In this document: positions 53,863-62,183 of the stretch, piece after piece
Layout of the letters: each line of letters opens with the position of its first letter
Position numbering within the stretch: the first letter of the stretch is position 1
Notes under the pieces: model-generated
Database searches by the model: none
Told to the model about the DNA's origin: nothing
Seen by the model: only the letters and a program-made list of their open reading frames with translations
Position numbers and translations under genes: made by a program
DNA from: Acidobacteriaceae bacterium
Lineage (GTDB): Bacteria > Acidobacteriota > Terriglobia > Terriglobales > Acidobacteriaceae
Length of the DNA stretch: 64,000 bases
Assembly (NCBI GenBank): GCA_003138515.1
Contig: PLGG01000015.1
Coordinates: 187,344 to 251,343, forward strand
Reading direction: 5' to 3'

Positions 53863-54162
53863 ATGAATTGTATGAAGCCGTCGGAGGCATTGCCGCAGTA
53901 CCGCGAGACGATCCGCCAGCTTGTGCACCAAGCCGGAATGGCGAACCCGCGTGTCTTCGGGAGCGTACTGCGTGGCGAAGACGGGGAAGATAGCGATCTC
54001 GACATCCTCGTCGATCCAGCGCCACGCGCCAGCCTCCTTGCGATGGAACGGCTCCAGGCGCAACTCGTCAAGGTGACTGGGGTCAAGATCGACCTTCGGA
54101 CGCCCGAGGAGATTCATCTTAAGTTCCGCGAGAAGGTTCTCTCTGAGGCCGCACGCCTGTGA
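53863..54162 (+). CDS. mntA: MntA-like nucleotidyltransferase antitoxin
   Basis: A 99-residue minimal nucleotidyltransferase. The active-site motif is RVFGSVLRGEDGEDSDLDILVD (G-S-x9-D-x-D), with VKIDLRTPEE as third acidic position. MntA AMPylates its HepT partner at the Tyr of the RX4HXY motif. The start is ATG 53863 or 53872, with ggaggcgg upstream. It overlaps hepT by GTGA. Confidence 0.9.
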   Translation: MNCMKPSEALPQYRETIRQLVHQAGMANPRVFGSVLRGEDGEDSDLDILVDPAPRASLLAMERLQAQLVKVTGVKIDLRTPEEIHLKFREKVLSEAARL

Positions 54163-54530
54163 GCAAGGAAGACCTGACAGCGAAGGATTTCATTGGCCAC
54201 ATCCTTGAGGCTGTCGAGCGCGTTCTCCACTACACGAAGAACATGAGTCGAGAACAATTCTTTGCCGACACTCTGACGCAGGATGCAGTGATCCGAAATA
54301 TTGAGATCATCGGAGAAGCTACGAATAATCTTCTTGAGGCCGATCCAACCATAACCGCCAAGCATCCTTCAATTCCATTCGCGGAGATTTACGGCATGAG
54401 AAATCGCGTGGCTCATGGCTATTTTGCCGTCAGCTTGGCAATGGTTTGGGATTCCGTTCAAGAGGATATCCCAGAGCTACGCCAGAAGATTTCATCGGTG
54501 CTCGAAGAACTTCGGGAAGGTGATCGGTAG
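54159..54530 (+). CDS. hepT: HEPN ribonuclease toxin HepT
   Basis: A 123-residue HEPN (DUF86) protein. The catalytic R-x4-H-x-Y motif is present as RNRVAHGY (about residues 81-88). Its partner modifies this Tyr to silence the RNase. The start is GTG 54159 within the mntA stop. The DUF2971 gene starts three bases after its stop, suggesting a three-gene cassette. Confidence 0.92.
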   Translation: MSKEDLTAKDFIGHILEAVERVLHYTKNMSREQFFADTLTQDAVIRNIEIIGEATNNLLEADPTITAKHPSIPFAEIYGMRNRVAHGYFAVSLAMVWDSVQEDIPELRQKISSVLEELREGDR

Positions 54531-54532
54531 GC

Positions 54533-55442
54533 ATGGAAGAGCAAGAACGCCAGGAAAATGCGGATCAGGCCGAGCCTGAGTTGCTCTATCACTACACCGA
54601 CCAGAAGGGTCTACTGGGAATCACCGAAAACAAGTGCCTTTGGGCGACCCATTCGCTATTTCTGAATGACTTAAGCGAGTATCGGATTGCTTTTGATGCA
54701 TTACAGAAGAAGATCAAAACCGAGAGGAACGATAACTGAGCATACTTGCAAAGTCGGTTCCTACAAGCTCGTCAAATGAAGGGCATTTTCGTCTCCTCGT
54801 TCTCAGACGAGCAGAAAAGTGATTCACTTTCGATGTGGCGAGGCTACGCTCCTATGGGAGGGTATTCAATAGGCTTTGATCCATTGGTGCTCAAGGACAT
54901 TGCAAACACGCTTTTCGCTTCCGGGGAGAGAGGTCGGGTGGAACTGGGCAAGTGCTCCTACATCGATCCAGAGGATTCGGGCCTTGCAGAGAGCTTTGAA
55001 AGGAGGGTCGAGACAGCTTGGAAAGAAAGCCGTGAAAGGATTGTCGAGTCTGCTTCGAATGATCTTCTCAAAAGTGCTTACAAGAGTTTACCGGTTGACA
55101 TCATGGAATATGTCAAACTTGCAGCTCTCGCAAAACATAAGGCTTTCGAAGAGGAAAAGGAGTGGCGAATCGTTATCTTCGACGATGGGGGGGTCGAAAT
55201 CAAGACGGACGAGATTTCGGCAAAGCAAGTCCATGATAGTTCCTTATTTAGAGGTTTCATGGAAAGATAAGGACCTCCCGGACCCTATCCGGCGGGTTTT
55301 TGTGGGCCCAACTCCAAACATGGATGAGGCCGCGAAAGCAGTCGAGATGCTATTGGAAAGAAACGGAATTCCCATCAAGAGTAAAGAATGCCCTGATGGC
55401 GTCGAAGTCGTCCCCTCCAAAATCCCGTATCGCAACTGGTAG
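54533..55442 (+). pseudogene. DUF2971-family protein, interrupted by a nonsense codon and a frameshift
   Basis: The frame from 54533 begins the DUF2971 hallmark LLYHYTDQKGLLGITENKCLWATHSLFLNDLSEYRIAF. An in-frame TGA at 54737-54739 interrupts it, and the same frame resumes as MKGIFVSSFSDEQKSDSLSMWRGYAPMGGYSIGFD. At the seven-G run (55187-55193) the frame must drop back one base to read RQSKSMIVPYLEVSW and FVGPTPNMDEAAKAVE to the stop at 55442. Assembled, this is one protein of about 300 residues. It follows hepT by two bases. If the sequence is correct it is a decaying gene. Confidence 0.8.
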
Positions 55443-55470
55443 ACCCCGTTTCGCGCTACACTAAAGCCTG

Positions 55471-55956
55471 GCAGGAGGACCGGGCGGTCGCTGCCGGAAG
55501 TCCTTGCGCAAGCAGGGGTTGCCGGGAGAGGAAAGTCCGAACTCCAGAGGGCAGTGTGCCGGATAACGTCCGGGACGCGGGCTTCAAATCCCGTGGACGG
55601 CTAGTGCCACAGAAAACATACCGCCTCGGCTACCCCTCTTTTGGAGGGCTTCCGGAAGGGCCCAGCAGGTTCGCCTGCGCGGCCAGTCCCGCCGGGGTAA
55701 GGGTGAAAAGGTGCGGTAAGAGCGCACCGCTCCGGCAGCAATGCCGAAGGCAGGGTAAACCCCACACGGAGCAAGACCAAATAGGGAGGGAAACCGGGGC
55801 CGAGAGCCTGGCGCCGGTTGCGCATCGGCCCGATGCGGCAAGGCGGCTCTGTAGATCGCCGAAACCTCCGGGTAGGTCGCTGATGAGTGTCCGCGGCAAC
55901 GCGGCGCCTAGAGGAATGACCGCATAAACAGAATTCGGCTTACGAGTCCTTTTGCC
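55471..55956 (+). ncRNA. rnpB: RNase P RNA, class A
   Basis: The catalytic RNA of the tRNA 5'-processing ribozyme. CR-I appears as gaggaaagtccgaactcc from 55529 and CR-V as gaggaatgacc from 55911, followed by acagaattcggctta. The P1 helix pairs GGCAGGAGGAC (55471-55481) with GTCCTTTTGCC (to 55956) using G-U pairs. The length of about 486 nt is slightly above typical 350-450. A terminator follows. Confidence 0.95.
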
Positions 55957-55965
55957 GAAAACGAC

Positions 55966-56005
55966 AGCCCCGACCGGAGGAAAACCGGCCGGGGCTGGCC
56001 ATTTT
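55966..56005 (+). terminator. Terminator of rnpB
   Basis: AGCCCCGACCGG pairs with CCGGCCGGGGCT (one mismatch) around AGGAAAA, then ggccatttt. It lies 10 bp after the RNase P RNA end. Confidence 0.75.
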
Positions 56006-56194
56006 GGGGCAGCGGAGTTGGCGGAGTCAGATGGACTTGCACACTACTCCGGCAATTCAGGCAAACTCGCCTGGTTCTCCGGCCCAGCCAGGCTGCCGCT
56101 TCGAAGTAAAGAGCGTGCAGCTGCAGATCAGACACGAGCTCCGCTAGCACCGCCAGTACCGCTAACTGCGCTGTCTTCCGTTACCATCAGACTC

Positions 56195-56629
56195 ATGCTG
56201 CGCGTAAAGCGTTTGGAAGCGGGTGCGCGGGCGCCAGTGGTGGCGCATCCGGGCGAGGATCTGGGCTATGACCTGTTCGCGCTGGAGGGCATCGTGCTCG
56301 CGCCCCGAGCCACGGCAAAGGTGCGGACGGGAATTGCCGTGGAGGCGCGCGACCCCCAGACGGGCGCTCCGCTGGGGCTGCTGGTGCGTGACCGCTCATC
56401 CATGGCGGCGCGCGGCATCGCTACGACGGGCGGCGTGATCGACTCGGGCTATCGTGGCGAAATCCTGGTGGTGATGACCAACCTGGGCGATGTGGCCGTC
56501 GAATTACGGGCGAGCGAGAAGATCGCGCAGATGATTCCGGTTCCCGTTCTCACGGGTCTCGTCCAAGAGGTAGAAAGCCTGGAAGGCTCTGTGCGGGCGG
56601 AGAAGGGGTTCGGCAGCTCGGGAAAGTGA
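56195..56629 (+). CDS. dut: dUTP diphosphatase
   Basis: A 144-residue trimeric dUTPase from ATG 56195; the longer ORF runs through the rnpB terminator. Motifs I (EDLGYDLFA), II (DRSSMAARG), III (GVIDSGYRGEI), IV (EKIAQMIPVPV) and V (RAEKGFGSSGK) are all present. It removes dUTP and makes dUMP for thymidylate synthesis. No strong RBS is visible. Confidence 0.95.
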   Translation: MLRVKRLEAGARAPVVAHPGEDLGYDLFALEGIVLAPRATAKVRTGIAVEARDPQTGAPLGLLVRDRSSMAARGIATTGGVIDSGYRGEILVVMTNLGDVAVELRASEKIAQMIPVPVLTGLVQEVESLEGSVRAEKGFGSSGK

Positions 56630-56685
56630 GCAGGGGTCAGAGGCTCCGCAAAACGGTAGCGGCCGGAACCGGGCATCGGGCGGGT

Positions 56686-56709
56686 GCGTATCATAAGCAA
56701 TAAGAAATC
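56686..56709 (+). promoter_or_regulatory. Leader copy 1 of the permease units
   Basis: GCGTATCATAAGCAATAAG precedes permease A1. The equivalent in front of A2 (59357-59376) begins GCGTATCATAAAAGCAGATC. A third similar sequence is at 62075-62093. No RBS is clear in either leader. Confidence 0.5.
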
Positions 56710-57936
56710 ATGCCACTTCGAGAGGGCTTCAAACTCGCGTTGCAATCGCTGTGGGGCAACAAGCTGCGCACCATCCTGACGCTGATCGGCGTGGTGATGG
56801 GCGTGGCCTCGGTGATCATGGTGATCACGCTGGTGAACGGCGCCAACCGCTACGTCGCCACCAAGCTCTCCGGCTACGGCGCCGACGTTTTCCAGGTATC
56901 GCGGCAAGCGAGCGTGATCTTCAGCGCCCAGGATTATTTCCGCTTCCAGAGGCGCAAGATCGTGCGCACCGAGGACTACGCGGTGGTGCGGGATAGCTGC
57001 ACCGATTGCAGCGACGTGGGCGCGGCGTTGAGCAAGACTACGAACGTTTTCTACAACGGCCACTCCAGCGACAACACCGATGTTCGCGGGTACACATGGA
57101 CGATGCTCACGCTGAACAACATCAATATCGCGATCGGGCGCGGGTTCACGCCGTCCGACGAGGAGCATGGCGCTCACGATGCAATCGTGGGATACGACAT
57201 TGTGGACAACATTCTTGGCACAGGCGATCCCATTGGCAAGGAGATTCGCGTGGACGGGATTCCCTACACGATTGTGGGCGTGGGCGAGCGCCAGGGCAAC
57301 ACGCTCGGTCAGTCGCAGGATAACTGGGTGGCCGTGCCCATCAGCACCTATCAGCAGACCTACGGCTACAACGATTCGGTGAATATTTTTGCGCGGGTGG
57401 CGGGCGGCGCGGACGCGATGGAGCGGGCCGAGGACCAGGTGCGCGTGCTGATGCGGACGCGGCGCCACGATGCGCCGGGATCGCCCGACGACTTTGAGAT
57501 CAACACCAACGACACTTTCCTCGACATCTGGAGGCAGATCAGCTCGCTCTTCGCCAGCGTGGCGCTGGGGCTGGCGTCGATCTCGCTCGTGGTCGGCGGC
57601 GTGGTGATCATGAACATCATGCTGGTGAGCGTAACCGAGCGGACGCGCGAGATCGGCGTGCGCAAGGCGCTGGGCGCCAGGCAGCGCGATGTGCTGATGC
57701 AGTTCCTTATCGAGAGCGGGACCATGGCAGTGACTGGAGGAGCCATCGGCGTGCTATGCGGGATTTTGGTGGGCAAACTCATCACGATTGTCATTGGGTT
57801 CCCGACCAGCGCGCCATTGTGGGCGGTTTTGCTGGGCCTGTTTCTGGCCGGCTCGGTGGGCATTTTCTTCGGCGTTTATCCCGCTAGCAAGGCAGCCAAG
57901 CTCGATCCGGTGGTTGCGCTGCGCTCGGAATTGTGA
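56710..57936 (+). CDS. MacB/FtsX-type ABC transporter permease A1
   Basis: A 408-residue permease with an N-terminal TM helix (LGNKLRTILTLIGVVMGVASV-type), a MacB-like periplasmic domain (about 50-270), and three C-terminal FtsX helices (LFASVALGLASISLVVGGVVIMNIMLVSV, MAVTGGAIGVLCGILVGKL, LFLAGSVGIFFGVYP). NIMLVSVTERTREIGVRKALGA is the family signature. It lacks an ATP-binding domain. It pairs with B1 at a 9-bp spacing. Confidence 0.92.
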   Translation: MPLREGFKLALQSLWGNKLRTILTLIGVVMGVASVIMVITLVNGANRYVATKLSGYGADVFQVSRQASVIFSAQDYFRFQRRKIVRTEDYAVVRDSCTDCSDVGAALSKTTNVFYNGHSSDNTDVRGYTWTMLTLNNINIAIGRGFTPSDEEHGAHDAIVGYDIVDNILGTGDPIGKEIRVDGIPYTIVGVGERQGNTLGQSQDNWVAVPISTYQQTYGYNDSVNIFARVAGGADAMERAEDQVRVLMRTRRHDAPGSPDDFEINTNDTFLDIWRQISSLFASVALGLASISLVVGGVVIMNIMLVSVTERTREIGVRKALGARQRDVLMQFLIESGTMAVTGGAIGVLCGILVGKLITIVIGFPTSAPLWAVLLGLFLAGSVGIFFGVYPASKAAKLDPVVALRSEL

Positions 57937-57945
57937 GACTGAACG

Positions 57946-59202
57946 ATGGCAAGCACAGGCCAAACCCGTGAATCCGTAAAGATGGCGCTGGACACTTTGC
58001 GAACCAACAAGCTGCGCTCGGGGCTGACGATCCTTGGCATCGTGATCGGGGTCTCCACCGTCATCGCGATTTCTTCAGTAGTCAATGGCATCGATAATCG
58101 TGTCTCGAGTTTTATCAACTCGCTGGGGTCCAACGTCTACTGGATCGGGCGCTTGCCGATTATTAATGTGCGGCCGACGGCTGAGATGCTGGCACGCAGG
58201 ATGCTGACCGTCGATGACGCCAGGGCGTTGCGCACACTGCCTCATGTGATCACCACGGACGCCGAGGACGCTTCCATCAAGAGCTTCCAGGTAGGCGACG
58301 TCAGCGCACGATACGAAGGCAAAAAAGTCGCCGGCTCGATCCTGGCAGGCGATTTTCCCGAAGTAATGGATGTGACCGAACTGGTGATGCAGCAAGGCCG
58401 CATGTTCACCGACGCCGAAGATACACGCGCCGCGCATGTCGTGGTGCTCGGCCACGACACCTGGCAGGAACTCTTCGGCGACGAGCCGGCAGTGGGCAAA
58501 GAGATCGCCATCGAGTCGGGGCTGTACACCGTGATTGGTGTGTTGGATAAGCGCAAGCAGCCCTTCGGCAGTGGCAAGAATCCGCGCGACAACATCATCC
58601 TGTTCCCGTTCGGAACCTTCCACAACCTGCACCCGGAGATCACGGATCTGACGATCATCGTGAAGTACGACAGCCCTCAGAACAAAGCTCTTGTCCAGGA
58701 GGAGATTCGGGAGCTGTTAAGAATCCGCCGCAAAGTGCGCGTGGACAAGGTGGACGACTTTGAGATTTTCGGTCCTGACTCTCTCACCAAGCTGTGGGGT
58801 CAGCTGACCGATGGGCTGGTCATCTTCATGATCGCCGTCTCCAGCGTGGGACTCATGGTAGGTGGCGTGGGCGTGATGAACATCATGCTGGTGAGCGTGA
58901 CCGAGCGGACCCGCGAGATCGGAGTGCGCAAGGCGATCGGCGCGACCAAGCGAACCATCCTTACGCAGTTCACGGTGGAAGCAGTGACATTGTGCTCGGT
59001 TGGCGGCGCCATGGGCATTTTGCTTGGCGCGATCATCACATGGATCGTGTACCTCCTGCCCATCGGCTTGCCGGCGACGGTTTCGACAATGTGGGTGCTG
59101 ATCGGCTTCGGCGCCTCGTGCTTAATTGGATTGGTCTTCGGCATCTACCCCGCCTGGAAGGCGGCGAATCTGGATCCAATCGAAGCGCTGAGATACGAGT
59201 GA
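57946..59202 (+). CDS. MacB/FtsX-type ABC transporter permease B1
   Basis: A 418-residue permease of the same family, but from a different subgroup than A1 (N-terminus ALDTLRTNKLRSGLTILGIVIGVSTVIAISSVVNG). The C-terminal signature NIMLVSVTERTREIGVRKAIGATKRTILTQF is intact. The two permeases probably form a heterodimer. Neither carries a Walker A motif. Efflux or signalling of a hydrophobic molecule or peptide is inferred. Confidence 0.92.
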   Translation: MASTGQTRESVKMALDTLRTNKLRSGLTILGIVIGVSTVIAISSVVNGIDNRVSSFINSLGSNVYWIGRLPIINVRPTAEMLARRMLTVDDARALRTLPHVITTDAEDASIKSFQVGDVSARYEGKKVAGSILAGDFPEVMDVTELVMQQGRMFTDAEDTRAAHVVVLGHDTWQELFGDEPAVGKEIAIESGLYTVIGVLDKRKQPFGSGKNPRDNIILFPFGTFHNLHPEITDLTIIVKYDSPQNKALVQEEIRELLRIRRKVRVDKVDDFEIFGPDSLTKLWGQLTDGLVIFMIAVSSVGLMVGGVGVMNIMLVSVTERTREIGVRKAIGATKRTILTQFTVEAVTLCSVGGAMGILLGAIITWIVYLLPIGLPATVSTMWVLIGFGASCLIGLVFGIYPAWKAANLDPIEALRYE

Positions 59203-59356
59203 AGATGGTTTTGGGCGCCAGGTTCATCCCAGTGCGGCCAAACCCGACCCCTGCAAACTGCTTTCGTGATGCCGCACGCACTGGCGCGGGCGATGGAGAT
59301 CGCGACGACGGCGCTGGCCGCTGAATCACCGCGCCGGAACCCCGAATCGGGCGTTT

Positions 59357-59376
59357 GCGTATCATAAAAGCAGATC
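59357..59376 (+). promoter_or_regulatory. Leader copy 2 of the permease units
   Basis: GCGTATCATAAAAGCAGATC immediately precedes the A2 ATG and is preceded by cgggcgttt, which matches the cgggcgggt before copy 1. Confidence 0.5.
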
Positions 59377-60603
59377 ATGCCATTCGGTGAGGCCTTCAAA
59401 CTCGCGCTGCAATCGCTGTGGGCAAGCAAGCTGCGCTCCATTCTTACGCTGATTGGAATGGTCCTCGCCGTATCTTCGGTGATCACAGTGGTCACGCTCA
59501 CCAACGGGGCCAAGCAGTTTGTCACATCGAAGATCAACACCTATGGCGCTGCCGTCATCACGGTCAGCAAGATGCCGCAGACCTTCATGACAATCGAGGA
59601 GTACGTCGAGTTTCAGAAGCGCAAGAATGTAACGTACGACGACTATCGCGCGATTCTCGACGAGTGCAAATCCTGCGTATCTGTAGGCGCGCAACGCGAT
59701 AGTACCGGCAAAGTTGTGCGCGGAACCCAGTCCACAACAGACACTGACATTCGCGGCTGGACCTGGACCATGCCGCCAATTTCGAATCTCAATATCGTCC
59801 TGGGCCGGTCGTATACCGAGATGGAAGACCAGCACTCGGCGCATGTGGCCATTGTGGGCTCTGACATTGTGGACAACGTGCTGGGCCCGGGCGACCCGCT
59901 CGGCAAAGAGATTCGCGTTGACGGCGCTCCGTATACCGTGATCGGCGTCGGCGAGAGCCAGGGCAAAATGTTCGGCCGCAGCATGGATAACTGGGTGGCG
60001 ATTCCCCTCACGACTTTTCTTCAGGCCTACGGGTCCAACCAAAGCCTGCAGATTCTCGTCAATTCCGGCGGCGGCGGTGCCGTGATGGAAGCGGTCAGCG
60101 ACGAGCTTCGCGTGATTCTTCGCACTCGTCGTCATCTTGCGCCAGGCGCGGCTGACGCATTCTCCATCGATTCCAGCGCAACCTTCGGGAATCTGCTGGT
60201 GACTATTCTGAACAATTTTGGCGCCGTCGTCGTGGCCATCGCCGCGGTCGCGCTGGTCGTCGGCGGCATTGTCATCATGAACATCATGCTGGTGAGCGTG
60301 ACGGAACGGACGCGGGAGATTGGCGTCCGCAAGGCGTTGGGAGCGCGCCGCCGCGACATCCTGCTCCAGTTCCTCATTGAATCGGCGTTGCTTGCTGCGC
60401 TCGGCGGGGTCATCGGCGTCGTGTTCGGTATCTCCGCCGCTAAGCTGATTACCGTGGCGGTCTCTTTTCCCTCGTCGGTGGCGCTCTGGTCCGTCCTGGT
60501 CGCGCTTTTTGTGGCCACCGCCGTGGGATTGTTCTTTGGAGTTTATCCCGCGCACAAAGCCAGCGCTCTCGACCCCATCACTGCGCTTCGTGCAGAAATG
60601 TGA
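59377..60603 (+). CDS. MacB/FtsX-type ABC transporter permease A2
   Basis: A 408-residue paralogue of A1 (same length). N-terminus MPFGEAFKLALQSLWASKLRS versus A1 MPLREGFKLALQSLWGNKLRT. The C-terminal NIMLVSVTERTREIGVRKALGARRRDILLQF is intact. Upstream lies the same leader as A1. The spacing to B2 (94 bp) is much longer than in unit 1 because of an inserted heptamer array. Confidence 0.92.
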   Translation: MPFGEAFKLALQSLWASKLRSILTLIGMVLAVSSVITVVTLTNGAKQFVTSKINTYGAAVITVSKMPQTFMTIEEYVEFQKRKNVTYDDYRAILDECKSCVSVGAQRDSTGKVVRGTQSTTDTDIRGWTWTMPPISNLNIVLGRSYTEMEDQHSAHVAIVGSDIVDNVLGPGDPLGKEIRVDGAPYTVIGVGESQGKMFGRSMDNWVAIPLTTFLQAYGSNQSLQILVNSGGGGAVMEAVSDELRVILRTRRHLAPGAADAFSIDSSATFGNLLVTILNNFGAVVVAIAAVALVVGGIVIMNIMLVSVTERTREIGVRKALGARRRDILLQFLIESALLAALGGVIGVVFGISAAKLITVAVSFPSSVALWSVLVALFVATAVGLFFGVYPAHKASALDPITALRAEM

Positions 60604-60634
60604 GTGCATTCTCTACTTGCTCAACACGCCGGAC

Positions 60635-60690
60635 AACGAATAACTGCGAACTAAGAGCTGTCAACTGACAATTGACAACTGACAACTAGA
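60635..60690. repeat. Heptamer array between A2 and B2 (8 units)
   Basis: Eight contiguous 7-mers run AACGAAT, AACTGCG, AACTAAG, AGCTGTC, AACTGAC, AATTGAC, AACTGAC and AACTAGA. Unit 1 has no equivalent between A1 and B1 (9 bp gap), so this array arrived after the duplication or was lost from unit 1. Confidence 0.8.
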
Positions 60691-60696
60691 GACCTT

Positions 60697-61956
60697 ATGC
60701 CCGCAATCGGCCAATCCGGAGAAGCAGTCAAACTCGCGCTGGACACGCTGCGCAAGAACAAGCTGCGCTCCGGCCTCACCATCCTCGGCATCTCCATCGG
60801 GATCGCGACTGTCATCCTGATCTCTTCTGCCATTAACGGACTCAATTCCAACATCGATCATTTTGTGAGCACGCTGGGCACCAACGATTTGTGGATCTTC
60901 CAATTCGAGCCCTTCGGCCATCGGCCCACCACCGAGGAGCTGAATCGCAAGAAGCTCACCTACGAAGACGGTGTGGCAATGCGCAGCCTGCCGCATGTGA
61001 TCGCTGTCGATCCGGAGCTGACCTACCAGAATTTCCAGACCGGCTTGGGCAGCGTTGCCATGAAGGCAGGCACGCACAAAATCCAAAATACGATCATCAA
61101 TGGCAGCACCGAGGCCGTGACGCAAGTGGTCGATGTGAACTTGAAGGAAGGCCGCATGTGGACGGAATCGGAGGCCGAGCACAGTGACAATGTAGTCGTT
61201 CTCGGTCACGATGCCGCTGAGGATCTCTTTCCGGATAAGTCACCACTGGGACAGGACGTGGATTGCGAAGGAGATATTTTTACCGTCATCGGCGTACTCG
61301 ATCCGCAGCCGCAACCGTTCGGCAGTGGACGCAACACGCAGGACAATTCAGCCTATTTCCCTCTGGGGACTTTCAGAAAGATTCACCCCGAGATCCTCGA
61401 CTACTGGATTGTGGCGCGATACGACAACCCTGCCAACAAAGCAGTGGTGACCGAGGAGATCCGCGAGCTGCTCCGCGTGCGGCGAAAGTTGCACGTGCAG
61501 CAGGACGACAACTTCGCCATCTTCAGTCCTGATTCGCTCACTCGGCTTTGGAATCAACTGACCATCGGGCTGTTTTCGTTCATGGTTGCCGTCTCTTCTG
61601 TCGGTCTGATGGTGGGCGGGGTGGGCGTGATGAACATCATGCTGGTCAGCGTGACGGAACGCACGCGAGAGATTGGCGTACGCAAAGCGATCGGCGCAAC
61701 CAGGAAAAACATCCTGCTGCAATTTACGCTCGAGGCGGTGACGCTCTGCATGATTGGCGGGCTGCTCGGCATTCTGGCTGGAGCGCTGTTCACGCTCATT
61801 CTGCACTTTGCCGTGTCCTTCCTTCACGCGGCACTATCGTTCACCTGGGTCATCGTCGCCTTTCTCGTTTCCTGCATCATTGGACTGGTCTTCGGCATCT
61901 ATCCCGCCTGGAAGGCGGCGAGCCTTGACCCGATTGAAGCGCTGCGATACGAGTGA
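60697..61956 (+). CDS. MacB/FtsX-type ABC transporter permease B2
   Basis: A 419-residue paralogue of B1 with the same N-terminal signature (ALDTLRKNKLRSGLTILGISIGIATVILISS). The C-terminal core NIMLVSVTERTREIGVRKAIGATRKNILLQF is intact. With A2 it repeats the two-gene unit. The downstream flank of B2 also resembles that of B1 (tcatcccggtgcgaccaaatctg versus tcatcccagtgcggccaaacccg). Confidence 0.92.
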   Translation: MPAIGQSGEAVKLALDTLRKNKLRSGLTILGISIGIATVILISSAINGLNSNIDHFVSTLGTNDLWIFQFEPFGHRPTTEELNRKKLTYEDGVAMRSLPHVIAVDPELTYQNFQTGLGSVAMKAGTHKIQNTIINGSTEAVTQVVDVNLKEGRMWTESEAEHSDNVVVLGHDAAEDLFPDKSPLGQDVDCEGDIFTVIGVLDPQPQPFGSGRNTQDNSAYFPLGTFRKIHPEILDYWIVARYDNPANKAVVTEEIRELLRVRRKLHVQQDDNFAIFSPDSLTRLWNQLTIGLFSFMVAVSSVGLMVGGVGVMNIMLVSVTERTREIGVRKAIGATRKNILLQFTLEAVTLCMIGGLLGILAGALFTLILHFAVSFLHAALSFTWVIVAFLVSCIIGLVFGIYPAWKAASLDPIEALRYE

Positions 61957-61980
61957 GGCAGGTGTCAGGTGTCAGCCTCA
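61954..61980 (+). repeat. Two-copy CAGGTGT heptamer within an inverted repeat after B2
   Basis: CAGGTGT occurs twice in tandem (61959-61972), flanked by TGAGGC and GCCTCA (61954-61959 and 61975-61980). The hairpin overlaps the B2 stop codon and might act as a weak terminator; no T-tract follows. Confidence 0.45.
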
Positions 61981-62074
61981 TCCCGGTGCGACCAAATCTG
62001 GGTACTGGGTCAGTTTCAATTTCCACAGTCTATGCATAGACCAGGTTGGCACTTTACGTGCTTCGCGGGTAGGC

Positions 62075-62093
62075 GCGTATGATTGCCAATAAG
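62075..62093 (+). promoter_or_regulatory. Third, diverged permease-leader-like sequence
   Basis: GCGTATGATTGCCAATAAG resembles leader 1 (GCGTATCATAAGCAATAAG), with 14 of 19 positions identical. No permease follows. It lies 119 bp after B2, similar to the 155 bp between B1 and leader 2. The 62-64 kb cassette begins here. Confidence 0.4.
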
Positions 62094-62183
62094 CCGCTAA
62101 AGCCTCCGATTCGACTCCAATCCCCCACATTATTCGCCAAGCCGAATTCAAATCTTCTAGCTTTCCGGCCCAAGAGGAAGCCT

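Noticed and set aside
54737-54739. TGA in DUF2971 as a selenocysteine or recoding site
   Set aside because: No SECIS-like hairpin stands out and a second independent lesion is present in the same gene, so decay or sequence error is simpler.
59362-60609. 415-residue minus-strand ORF
   Set aside because: Opposite permease A2; a shadow, and similar ones lie opposite A1, B1 and B2.
56710-61956. Complete ABC exporter with ATPase
   Set aside because: All four genes are permeases of about 410 residues with no Walker A motif; no ATPase is in the window.
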